DNA of 64,000 bases from the NCBI RefSeq assembly GCF_018991925.1, contig NW_024725489.1:7157933-7221932 (forward strand), in the 5' to 3' direction. This stretch comes from Homarus americanus (lineage: Eukaryota; Arthropoda; Malacostraca; Decapoda; Nephropidae). The position numbers were made by a program, and so were the translations under genes. Of this stretch, positions 13,668-23,514 are shown in pieces. The notes beneath the pieces are model-generated. The model saw only the letters and a list, made by a program, of their open reading frames with translations. It was not told where the DNA came from and made no database searches. Position 1 is the stretch's first letter; each line of letters starts with the position of its first letter.

Positions 13668-15422
13668 GGTTGTCATCGTACTCAAAGGGTTAAGTCATCA
13701 TACTCAAAGGATTAAGTCATCATACTCAAAAGATTAAGTCATCATACTCAAATAATTAAGTCATCATATTCAAAGGATTAAGCCATCATTCTCAAAGGAT
13801 TAAGTCATCATACTCAAAAGATTAAGTCATCATACTCAAATAATTAAGTCATCATACTCAAAGGATTAAGTCATCATACTCAAAGGATTAAGTCAGCATA
13901 CTCGAAGGATTAAGTCACCATACTCAAAGGATTAAGCCATCATTCTCAAAGGATTAAGTCATCATACTCGAAGGATTAAGCCATCATACTCAAAGGATAA
14001 AGTCATCATACTCAAAGGATTAAGTCATCATACTCGAAGGATTAAGTCATCATACTCGAAGGATTAAGCCATCATACTCAAAGGATTAAGTCATCATACT
14101 CAAAGGATTAAGTCATCATACTCAAAGGATTAAGTCATCATACTCAAAGGATTAAGTCATCATACTCGAAGGATTAAGTCATCATACTCAAAGGATTAAG
14201 TCATCATACTCAAAGGATTAAGTCATCATACTCAAAGGATTAAGTCATCATACTCGAAGGATTAAGCCATCATACTCAAAGGATTAAGTCATCATACTCG
14301 AAGGATTAAGCCATCATACTCAAAGGATTAAGTCATCATACTCGAAGGATTAAGCCATCATACTCAAAGGATTAAGTCATCATACTCGAAGGATTAAGCC
14401 ATCATACTCAAAGGATTAAGTCAGCATACTCATAGGATTACGTCATCATACTCAAAGGATTAAGTCAGCATACTCATAGGATTAAGTCATACTCAAAGGA
14501 TTAAGTCATCATATTCAAAGGATTAAGTCATCATACTCGAAGGATTAAGCCATCATACTCAAAGGATTAAGTCATCATACTCAAAGGATTAAGTCATCAT
14601 ACTCAAAGGATTAAGCCATCGTACTCAAAGGTTTAAGCCATCGTACTCAAAGGATTAAGTCATCATACTCAACGGATTAAGTCATACTCAAAGGATTTAG
14701 TCATCATACTCAAAGGATTAAGTCAACATACTCAAAGGATTAAGTCATCATACTCAAAGGATTAAGTCATCATACTCAAAGGATTAAGTCATCATACTCA
14801 AAGGATTAAGTCATCATACTCAAAGGATTAAGTCATCATACTCAAAGTTAAGTCATCATACTCGAAGGATTAACCATCATACTCAAAGGATTAAGTCATC
14901 ATACTCGAAGGATTAAGCCATCATACTCAAAGGATTAAGTCATGCATACTCATAGGATTAAGTCATCATACTCAAAGGATTAAGTCAGCATACTCATAGG
15001 ATTAAGTCATACTCAAAGGATTAAGTCATCATATTCAAAGGATTAAGTCATCATACTCAAAGGATTAAGTCATCATACTCAAAGGATTAAGTCATCATAC
15101 TCAAAGGATTAAGTCATCATACTCAAAGTTAAGTCATCATACTCAAAGTTAAGTCATCATACTCAAGGATTAAGTCATCATACTCAAAGGATTAAGTCAT
15201 ACTCAAAGGTTTAAGTCATCATACTCAAAGTTATTATCCTCACAGAGGTTAAAGTCATCACTCAAAGGATTAAGTCATCATACTCAAAGGATTAAGTCAT
15301 CATACTCAAAGGATTAAGTCATCATACTCAAAGGATTAAGTCATCATACTCAAAGGATTAAGTCATCATACTCAAAGGATTAAGTCATCATACTCAAAGG
15401 ATTAAGTCATTATTCTCACGAT
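13668..15422. repeat. 22-bp minisatellite array, about 79 copies
   Basis: Unit AAGGATTAAGTCATCATACT plus CA, very regular and with few indels. Common variants are CTCGAAGG, AAGCCATC and AGTCAGCATACTCATAGG. Alternation of CTCGAAGG and AAGCCATCATACTCAAAGG units at 14.24-14.41 kb shows a 44-bp higher-order unit. The leftmost unit (GTCATCGTACTCAAAGGG) is closest to the related copies near 51.3 kb. The array ends after 15.42 kb in AT-rich sequence. Confidence 0.97.
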
Positions 15423-15523
15423 GTAAGAATTTAATTTTTTAAGTACATCTCTATTTAAGCTCAAATTGCATACCATATATTAAACACAATATACCAAACA
15501 AACAGACACACTATATCACCCAC

Positions 15524-15555
15524 TAACCTAACCTAACCTAACCTAACCTAACCTA
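15524..15555. repeat. Interstitial (CCTAA)n telomere-type repeat
   Basis: About six copies of CTAAC, the arthropod telomere motif TTAGG read on the other strand. It lies 100 bp beyond the end of the 22-bp array. Confidence 0.9.
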
Positions 15556-15689
15556 CACGCCGCTTCTCACAGTATAAACCTTCACCTTATAACATTAGCC
15601 TTTAAAGAACTACCTCTGACTGGCACGGTGCGATCAACGGGTCTTGCTTGATCTTACATTGGGCAAGTTATAGTAGGTAGGTGAACGAG

Positions 15690-15991
15690 TGGTGTGGTCA
15701 GGAAGTGTGTGGGGGAGGTGGGGAGTGTGTGGGGAGAGGGTCAGTGAGTGTGGGGGAGGGGTCAGCGTGTGTGTGTGTGGGAGGGTCAGTGTGTGTGGGG
15801 GGTCAGTGAGTGTGTGTGGGGGAGGTCAGTGTGTGTGTGTGTGTGTGTGTGTGGGGGGGTGGTGTGTGTGTGTGTGTGGGGAGGGTCAGTGTGTGTGGGG
15901 GAGGGGTCAGTGGTGTGTGTGTGTGGGGGGGTCAGTGTGTGTGTGTGTGTGTGTGTGGGGAGGGGGGTCAGTGTGTGTGTGTGGGGAGGGT

Positions 15992-16024
<33 letters not shown>

Positions 16025-16582
16025 GTCAGTGTGTGGGGAGGTCAGTGTGTGTGGGGGGGTCAGTGTGTGTGGGGGGGGGGGGGTCCCAGTGTGTGTGTGT
16101 GGGGGGGGTCGGTGTGTGTGTGGGGAGGGGGGGTCAGTGTGTGTGTGTGTGTGTGTGGGGTCGGTGTGTGTGGGGGAGGGTCAATGTGTGGGGGTCAGTG
16201 TGTGGGGGAGGGGGTCAGTGTGTGTGTGTGTGTGTGGGGATGGGGTGTGGGGAGGGGGTCAGTGTGTGGGGGTGGAGGGTCAGTGTGTGGGGGGGTGTGG
16301 GGAGGGTCAGTGTGTGGGGGGTGGAGGGGGTCAGTGTGTGAGGGTGGAGGGGGGTCAGTGTGTGGTGGGTGGAGGTCAGTGTGTGGGAGGGTCAGTGTGT
16401 GGGGGGTGGAGGGGGCTAGTGTGTGGGGGGGTGGGGTCAGTGTGTGGGGGGTGGGGGTCAGGTGTGTGGTGGGTGGGGGGTCAGTGTGTGTGGGGAGGGT
16501 CAGTGTGTGGGGGGGGTCAGTGTGTGGGGGTGGAGGGGTCAGTGTGTGTGGGGGGGGTGTCTGTGTGTGTGTGTTTGTGTGT
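15690..16582. repeat. G-rich GT/GGGGG minisatellite with G-quadruplex potential
   Basis: Units of 15-40 bp made of GGTCAGTGTGTG followed by a run of 4-12 G. Almost every unit carries a G-run of four or more on the plus strand, so four-run G-quadruplexes are possible throughout. The length varies mostly in the (GT)n and G-run parts. Open plus-strand frames of C, V, G and W are compositional. Confidence 0.95.
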
Positions 16583-16714
16583 ACCGGTATATTTATTTAG
16601 GCTAATCCAAGAGTATTTATCTAAAGGTTCTAAAATGTATCCTGACAACATTTAACACACGCCTACACTACACTCACCGCCTTGAAGACCTTGTCGGGAT
16701 AAAAAAAATATTCA

Positions 16715-16800
16715 TTAGTTGGTGAAGGTGCGGTAACACTCTCGCCTCTCACCTATTGTGTCCTGGGTTCAATCCCTGCCCGAGACAATACAAGGGTGTT
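16715..16800 (+). mobile_element. tRNA-derived SINE-like head
   Basis: Contains a polymerase III B-box match GGTTCAATCCC at 16766-16776 about 45 bp after a weak A-box-like stretch (GGTGCGGTAACACTCTCGCC). The flanking GGGTTCAATCCCTGCCCGAGAC resembles the tRNA-like head of crustacean SINEs. No clean acceptor stem is seen, so it is not a working tRNA. The tail and target duplication were not found. Confidence 0.5.
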
Positions 16801-17353
16801 ATCAAGTGTGTCACAACGTGCATTACTGACATAACAAGTGGTGGGATAACTAACTTACTCAATTATATAACATGGTTCATTAACTTACTGAATCATTTTA
16901 ATAAACATAAGTAGATAATAGATTATATTTGACATAATTATTTTAAGTTACTGAAAAAAGTTACTATTTTTAGATGTGTGAAAAGATCGCCCCGAGACAC
17001 TGAATGTGAGTGTGTATTTGGTAATGTCTGTCGACGACATTGACTTCTCTCCTCCCCGCCCACACACACCTGAGGGCAGGGCGTCGTGCAGGTAGAGCCT
17101 AATTATTACTTTTTTCACCTGTCGGCCCCTTCCTGTTTGTTTCTCAGCTCCACCAGGATACCGACTGCTGGGAGACCAACTATAAGACCCTGAGACATAC
17201 ACCTCACCTCCCAGACTCCCCTTAACATTCTAATATATTAACAGTCTCAAGATGACACCTGTGTAGAATATGATCAAACAATTACCCGGTGGTTATGTAA
17301 ACAATGCAGCCAATACAGGTGAAGGTAGAGTAGAGACGACAGGTGCTGAGGCT

Positions 17354-17354
<1 letters not shown>
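16801..17354. other. Non-repetitive island, nothing recognised
   Basis: Mostly AT-rich to 16.96 kb, then more mixed sequence with CCTCCCCGCCC near 17.06 kb. The minus-strand open frame of 84 codons at 16948-17202 has no recognisable family or composition bias, and I do not call it. Confidence 0.5.

Positions 17355-17396
<42 letters not shown>
17355..17396. repeat. (GT)n microsatellite
   Basis: Pure GT dinucleotides. Confidence 0.97.
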
Positions 17397-17397
<1 letters not shown>

Positions 17398-17617
17398 AGC
17401 ACTGTGTACTGTAGGAAAGTGGATGACGGCTACCATAGTCAACATTATTACCACCCACACACACTCGCTTAATGACCTTATACTGTAGTTGTTGAGAGTC
17501 GTAACAACATTATACCGTGAACGTCAACACCAGAGGACGATGTTTGCCCCACAACAACGAACAGCGGAAGTTGACGCTGTGATAGATAACAGGATGAAAT
17601 ATGAAGCTTTGATGACC

Positions 17618-17845
17618 CTTCCTCCTCCTCTTCTCTCTCTCCCTCCACTTCCTCTTACTCTTCCTCCTCCCTCCTCTCCCTCTCTTTTCTTCCTCCTCCT
17701 CCTGGACCCTACAACACATTACACTTTGTTATTAATATGTATTTCATTAACTATACATGGAAATTACTGTACCTGTAGTGTATACCTAATTCACTGTACC
17801 TGTACCTGTTCCTGTACCTTTACATGTATCTGTACCTGCAACTTT
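17618..17845. repeat. CT-rich tract followed by (CCTGTA)n-like words
   Basis: 17618-17705 is CCTCCTCTTC-type pyrimidine-rich sequence. 17768-17845 has degenerate copies of TACCTG/CCTGTA, the same hexamer that dominates the array at 19.7-21.1 kb, here on the opposite strand. Confidence 0.75.
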
Positions 17846-18887
17846 ACCCCAAAAACTATCGGCCCCTTTTCTCATCGATACAATGTGTCACAGTGGACGA
17901 ATATTTCTCTACATTAATTGTGGTTCCTGCATTATGTTGGTAGGTCTGCCTTCCTAGTATCTGTGAGGCTGCCAGTTATTATTTCTGGCATTTGTTATAA
18001 TTATGGTGAATCACTGTGCTCCATCATTAGTACAATAATATAATGATATTAATGTAGCGAAAATATATCAAGGGCAGTCAAATAGTGGGTGTTTTCTGCT
18101 GGAAATCCATGGCCAACACTAGTACCTGAGACTCACTGGACAACACAGCTTGCACCGACAAACATGGAGAAATGTCACTTTCCGAATAACAGTATAGCTA
18201 TAAATCAATGTTTGTTAGCATAATGTTTACCTCATTGTACTTGTAATAATATACTCATACAGTGCTAATGACGACATAGTCTCGTAGTGTGTACAAGATA
18301 ATGTTCCATTGCCAGCACGAATGTCATTGTAATTGATATTGCATCATAATACACCTGCAATTAATAAATGTAATATCGGATCATAGTGTTTCATATTTTT
18401 TCGAAGCGATTCCACTGTAACCTCGGTTCATGAAAACATAGTAACGTTATATTCCTATTTGCCAACCCATCCCCGGGGGCTGAAATAGTATCTGAGGTGC
18501 ATAAATCAGCGAGGTTACTCATGACGATACAGTACTAGTTTAGCATATGGCATCACAATTCAACCTATATATCATTACATTATGTAGGGAATAGGTGGTA
18601 TACTGCAGATATCAAGGTGACTATTAGGTGTACGAAGAAAGAACGGTAGAATGCAACTTACAATCAGAAATACCAATCGAACCGAGATTGTTGTGTCTGT
18701 GTGTTATTGTGTTTATTTCCAAATACACCAGACCGAGGGGGGGCTGATAGGTTTTTAGAGAGGGTGTACCTGTACCTGTATCCGCTCCTTGTAACGTTTG
18801 GAAATAATAAATAAGATAATGTCAAAATAAATAATATCTCATCTACGGTATATTTCCTCTTGTATGGACCTACGTGACCCAGGTGTA
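17846..18887. other. Non-repetitive AT-rich island, nothing recognised
   Basis: About 1 kb with no tandem structure, no long open frame and no recognisable transposon motif on either strand. Confidence 0.5.
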
Positions 18888-18927
<40 letters not shown>

Positions 18928-18942
18928 GCCTGTCTGTCTGTC
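18888..18942. repeat. (GTCT)n microsatellite
   Basis: Tetranucleotide tract with one T to C change. Confidence 0.97.
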
Positions 18943-19345
18943 ATCTTCACCTAGCCATCTGAGGACGAAGCTTTGACTCCTAGAAGGTTAAATAATTACA
19001 CCACCAACACACTGTACAACGAGACGAGACAATCCTTGCACTTAGAAAACTCAGCACATGAAGAGTTAGCAAAAAGTGTGTGTGTGTGTGTGGAGAGCTT
19101 GATTCCTACCAAGATGTCCCTGCCTATACTCTCACCATTTTTTTCTTTCTATCTATCCTCCGACATCAATATCTCTCCTCCTCTTCCTTCCCCCCTCCTC
19201 CTTCCTTCCTCCTCCTCCTCTTCTGCTTCAGAGGTGCGCCTTATCGAGCCAGCAGCGAGGCCAAGCGTAACCCACACAGCTTGGCATCGTCTGTCCTCTA
19301 CCTGTGGCACTACTTGTGATTACCTGAGTGCCTGCCTGACACAGT

Positions 19346-19347
<2 letters not shown>
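18943..19347. other. Mixed island with CT-rich stretch
   Basis: Short (GT)n near 19076-19092 and pyrimidine-rich CCTCCTTCC words at 19.16-19.23 kb. The open frame of 143 codons starting at 18973 runs across these tracts and ends in a (CT)n-encoded SLSLSL tail, so I do not call a gene. Confidence 0.5.

Positions 19348-19388
<41 letters not shown>
19348..19388. repeat. (CT)n microsatellite
   Basis: Pure CT dinucleotides. Confidence 0.97.
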
Positions 19389-19389
<1 letters not shown>

Positions 19390-19674
19390 GCCATCAATCA
19401 TTAAAAAAAATGTATCTATCTATATTTACTACAGGAGAGCTGCCCTGACCTTCCTCTCTCCTCCTCACTCACAACTGATCACTTCCAAATCGTGACAACC
19501 TGAGGGCGAGTCCATCTAACCAATCATAAGCCCATACGAAAGGATGTGGACGGAGCTTATTCCACCTTTTCATAATAAACAGACTTGGTTTGTGGATGAT
19601 GAGGCAGTTTGTATGATGGCATATATAAAAACAACAATTATTATTATTATATAACTTTGCAAGAACTGGTACTA

Positions 19675-21118
19675 GTACAGTCTTATACAAGTACAGGTAC
19701 AGATATAAGTACAGGTAGTAATACAGGTACAGGTACAGATATAATACAGGTACAGATATAAGTACAGGTAGTAATACAGGTACAGGTACAGATATAAGTA
19801 CAGGTACAGGTACAGATATTCAGTAGTACAGGTACAGGTACAGTATGGTACAAGGTACAGATATAAGTACAGGTAGTAATACAGGCAGAAAAGGTACACA
19901 GGTACAGATATAAGTACAGGTAGTAATACAGGTACAGGTACAGATATAAGTACAGGTAGTAATACAGGTACAGATATAAGTACAGGTAGTAATACAGGTA
20001 CAGATATAAGTACAGGTAGTAGTACAGGTACAGATATAAGTACAGGTAGTAATACAGGTACAGATATAAGTACAGGTAGTAATACAGGTACAGATATAAG
20101 TACAGGTAGTAATACAGGTACAGGTACAGATATAAGCAGGTAGTAATACAGGTACAGGTAGATATGACAGGCAGTAACAGGTACAGGTACAGATATAAGT
20201 ACAGGTATGCAATACAGATATAAGTACAGGTACAGGTACAGGTAGTACACAGGTACAGGTACAGATATAAGTACAGGTGTAATACAGGTACAGGTAGATA
20301 TAAGTACAGGCAGTAATAGACAACTACAGATATAAGTACAGGTACAGTACAGGTACAGATAAGTACAGGTAGTAATACAGGTACAACTACAGATATAAGT
20401 AAAGGTACAGCTACAGATATCAGTACAGGTAGAGCTACAGATATAAGTACAGATACAGGTACAGATATAAGTACAGGTAAAGTACAGGTACAGATATAAG
20501 TACAGGTACAGCAACAGATATAAGTACAGGTAGAGCTACAGATATAAGTACAGATACAGGTACAGATATATACAGGTAAAGCTACAGGTACAGATATAAG
20601 TACAGGTACAGCAACAGATATAAGTACAGGTACAGCTACAGATATACAGGTACAGCAACAGATATAAGTACAGGTACAGCTACAGATATAAGTACAGGTA
20701 GTAATACAGGTATAGGTACATCTACAGGTACAGATAAGAGTAAAGGTCGATAATACAGGTACAGTTACAGGTACAAATACAGGTAGTAATACAGAACAGG
20801 TACAGCTACAGGTACAGATATAAGTAAAGGTCGATAATACAGGTACAGTTACAGGGTACAAATACAGGTAGTACAGGAACAGGTACAGCTACAGGTACAG
20901 ATATAAGTAAAGGTCGATAATACAGGTACAGTTACAGGTACAAATACAGGTAGTAATACAGAACAGGTACAGCTACAGGTACAGATATAAGTAAAGGTCG
21001 ATAATACAGGTACAGTTACAGGTACAGGGTAGTAATACAGGTACCAGTACAGCTACAGGTACAGATATAAGTAAAGGTCGATAATACAGATACAGTTACA
21101 GGTACAGTATCATAAACA
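19675..21118. repeat. 30-bp minisatellite array with hexamer substructure
   Basis: Left part: 30-bp units ACAGGTACAGATATAAGT plus ACAGGTAGTAAT, best ordered at 19.97-20.11 kb. The middle is scrambled by hexamer (ACAGGT) slippage. Right part, 20.75-21.09 kb: a longer unit of roughly 90 bp containing GTAAAGGTCGATAATACAGG repeats about four times. Minus-strand LYLYLY and CTCTYI frames are by-products. Confidence 0.93.
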
Positions 21119-21330
21119 GGTAGAAATATGTCATCAGGTGAATGGTGTTCGACAAGTGGAGTATCGTGAACGTAACACCACTGTGGGCGGCGTCACACTG
21201 CCCTTCTGGTCACTGTGGGCGTGAGAGGGGGGGCAGTAGGTGACGTCACACGCCCACACGTCCGTACCAAATGTCACGGAGGCGCTGGGCGATGGTGCGG
21301 GTGTTCTCATGTATGTCAGCTGCAGCCTAC
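21119..21330. other. Short unique island with a CRE palindrome
   Basis: GC-richer sequence between two arrays, with TGACGTCA at 21241-21248. A minus-strand frame of 66 codons covers part of it without recognisable features. Confidence 0.5.
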
Positions 21331-21642
21331 GCACACACCTGCATCACACACCTGCATCATACACCTGAATCACACACCTGCATCACACACCTGCATTATA
21401 CACCTGAATCACACACCTGCATCACACACCTGCATCACACACCTGCATCACATACCCATCACACACCCACAACACACCTACATCACACACCTGCATCACA
21501 CACCTACAACACACACCTGCATCACACACCTGCATCACACACCTGCATCACACACCTGCATAAAACACCTGCATTACACACCTGCATCACACACCCACAT
21601 CATACCCCTACATCACACACCTGCATCACACATCTGCATCAC
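21331..21642. repeat. 13-bp minisatellite (CACCTGCATCACA), about 24 copies
   Basis: Regular 13-bp unit with variants CACCTGAATCACA and CACCTACATCACA and a few short units. It contains an E-box-type CACCTG in nearly every copy. Confidence 0.95.
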
Positions 21643-21766
21643 ACAGTGAGGGCAGGGGATGAGGGCAGGGGGGTCACCATGGACAACTGTGAAAGAGAAA
21701 GTAATTCCGGTAAGCTTGAAAACCTGTTACAGGCGGTGCGGACTCACTACACTGCAGACTAAACCT

Positions 21767-21809
21767 TTTATTATTATTATTATTATTATTATTAATATTA
21801 TTATTATTT
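21767..21809. repeat. (TTA)n microsatellite
   Basis: TTA triplets preceded by AAACCTTTTATTAT, a string also seen at the very start of the window (about 7-20), which suggests both are ends of the same dispersed element in the same orientation. Confidence 0.85.
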
Positions 21810-22044
21810 CCAGTACACAGTGAGACAGCAAGGATGACACCACTTGCCAGTCTCCCACTCACCAAACTGTAAATGCTGGATGAGGTGATAGTTCCCAGGC
21901 ACCAAACAGTGACTCTTACAACAGGAGGCGACCACTGTATCCACTCCGCCACCGCACACCCCAGACGCAGGTAATGTGTTCTATAACTCTATAATAACTT
22001 TTATCAATGTTTTTTACGACTTCTCTCCCAAGAAACTGAGACAC

Positions 22045-22095
22045 TTAACCTAACCTAACCTAACCTAACCTAACCTAACCTAATCTAACCTAACA
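22045..22095. repeat. Interstitial (CCTAA)n telomere-type repeat
   Basis: About ten copies of TAACC, one with a T change (TAATC). Confidence 0.92.
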
Positions 22096-22220
22096 TCATG
22101 AAGGACGTGGGTAAAACTTTCAATTTGATTCGCCTTTTGTTATACTGTGGGGGTAGAGGAGGGGGGGGGCAAAGGGGTAGAGGAGAGAGAGGGGAAGACT
22201 GGTCAAAAATCAAGGCCGCG

Positions 22221-22253
22221 AGGTTAAAGGTCACGCCGCGGGGTCAAGGGTCA
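22221..22253 (+). promoter_or_regulatory. Two DR1-type direct repeats of nuclear-receptor half-sites
   Basis: AGGTTA-A-AGGTCA at 22221-22233 and GGGTCA-A-GGGTCA at 22241-22253: paired half-sites on one strand spaced by one base, the DR1 layout bound by RXR/USP and HNF4-type receptors. Binding is inferred from the motif only. See the related cluster 360 bp downstream. Confidence 0.4.
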
Positions 22254-22267
22254 GGCAGAGGCAGATT

Positions 22268-22556
22268 TATTCTCACCTGAGTCTTACACCTCAACTTCTC
22301 ACCTCAGTACCCCTCCTCCTCACTTCACCTCAAAACCTCACCTCAATACCTCACCTCAGTACCCCTCCTCCTCACTTCTCCTCAACACCTCACCTCAATA
22401 CCTCACCTCAGTACCTCTCTTCAATACCTCACAACAGCACCTCACCTCAACACCTCACCTCAAGACCTCACCCCAATACCCCTCCTCAACACCTCAACTC
22501 AGCAACTCACCTGAAACCACCTCCTCACCTCTCCTCACCTCACCTGACTTACTTGT
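22268..22556. repeat. Degenerate CACCTCAATACCT tandem repeat
   Basis: Irregular units of CACCTCA plus ATACCT, GTACCCCTCCTCCT or ACACCT. A longer block with GTACCCCTCCTCCTCACTTC occurs twice, about 58 bp apart. Confidence 0.85.
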
Positions 22557-22612
22557 CTCATGTTTTCCGGAAGTGTCTCATTGTTGGTCAAGAAAATAAG
22601 GTCAGTAAGGTG

Positions 22613-22668
22613 AGGTCACAGGTCAATAACCCAAAGGTCAGAGGTTAAGAGTATTAGGTCAGAGGTCA
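22613..22668 (+). promoter_or_regulatory. Three DR1-type nuclear-receptor half-site pairs in 56 bp
   Basis: AGGTCA-C-AGGTCA at 22613-22625 and AGGTCA-G-AGGTCA at 22656-22668 are exact DR1 elements. AGGTCA-G-AGGTTA at 22635-22647 differs by one base. A further single AGGTCA overlaps TAAGGTCAGT near 22600. No gene is visible beside them, so an enhancer role is speculative. Local AGGTCA-rich simple sequence could also produce the pattern. Confidence 0.45.
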
Positions 22669-22686
22669 ATGAACAAGGAGGTTAAA

Positions 22687-22706
22687 GTAGGTTAGGTTAG
22701 GTTAAG
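22687..22706. repeat. Interstitial (TTAGG)n, short
   Basis: Three to four copies of GGTTA, followed within 10 bp by CTTAATCTTCAGATGAAAT, a module also seen near 35.25 and 47.1-47.2 kb. Confidence 0.85.
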
Positions 22707-23229
22707 GTGCTTAATCTTCAGATGAAATAAGTTGAATTGAATTGAAACAGTTTATATAGCCAGAAAAACACAGATACAGAGTGGATAATAATAACAATAT
22801 TAACATGGCTGAGCCAGTTGAGAACCTGAGCTCTCTTTGAGGCACCTGATATATACTATACATTTATCTCAAGGAAGTATTATGTAACATTTAGTATCAT
22901 CTGGAATAGTACAATAGCATGGTGGTAATAAGAACATCTCACTGTTACCACGGTTTATCACTTTAATATTTATTAATTTTATTATTTATTATTTTGTATT
23001 TTTTATTTATTATATTTTTTATTTATATTATAAGTATATACATAAATTTCAGTGGAATTGAAAAACATAAGGACAATGGGAGCAGTACAACCTGGGTTGT
23101 ACAGTAATAAGGTTGAACAAGAGGCCAGACCTCTCAGGATTATGTCTAGTTGGCAATTATGTTTATTGCAATGGTAATTACTTATCTATTTACATGATAA
23201 TTTCAGATAAAACGGTTTTGGTGGTACAA
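22707..23229. other. AT-rich island, nothing recognised
   Basis: Includes an AT-only stretch at 22.96-23.04 kb made of TTATTTATTATT-like words. No coding signal on either strand. Confidence 0.5.
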
Positions 23230-23480
23230 TAAAAGCAGTACTGTAAATATAGTAAGTGTTACAAAAATATTAATACTTCGACAATAGATATTTTAAGAGA
23301 TGATTTAATGGAAGGGCTTAGTCTTGGTTGGGATGTATGGGGAGTAAGTTGTTCCACACCTTCACACCGTGATTTTTTATGGAGTCTGGGACTGAGAGGA
23401 GAGCATGGGGTGGTCTTAGTTTGGTGGTGAACCTTCAGGTGATCATATACATCCACTATATAACTATGTATTCTATGTAT
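23230..23480 (-). mobile_element. Degraded C-terminal end of a non-LTR retrotransposon
   Basis: On the minus strand, around 23385-23330, the translation contains GVKVWNNLLPIHP, followed after a stop by a piece ending LKYLLSKY. This is the typical last block of many LINE reverse-transcriptase proteins (V-x-V-W-N-x-L-P, then a lysine-rich end). It has stops and is cut on its 5' side by the 11-kb array that starts at 23.5 kb. The family differs from LINE-A and LINE-B in this window. Confidence 0.5.
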
Positions 23481-23514
23481 ATATTCATATGTATGTATGA
23501 ATAAAGAAGAGGGC

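Noticed and set aside
13668..15422. A CRISPR array (regular 22-bp repeats)
   Set aside because: There are no unique spacers between units; it is a head-to-tail satellite in a eukaryotic sequence.
16766..16776. A tRNA gene around the GGTTCAATCCC box
   Set aside because: No clean cloverleaf could be folded by eye; kept only as a SINE-like head.
19469..19690. A short minus-strand gene or LINE end near 19.6 kb with a TTATTATT tract
   Set aside because: The TTA tract is only about 15 bp and no RT or C-terminal LINE block could be read.
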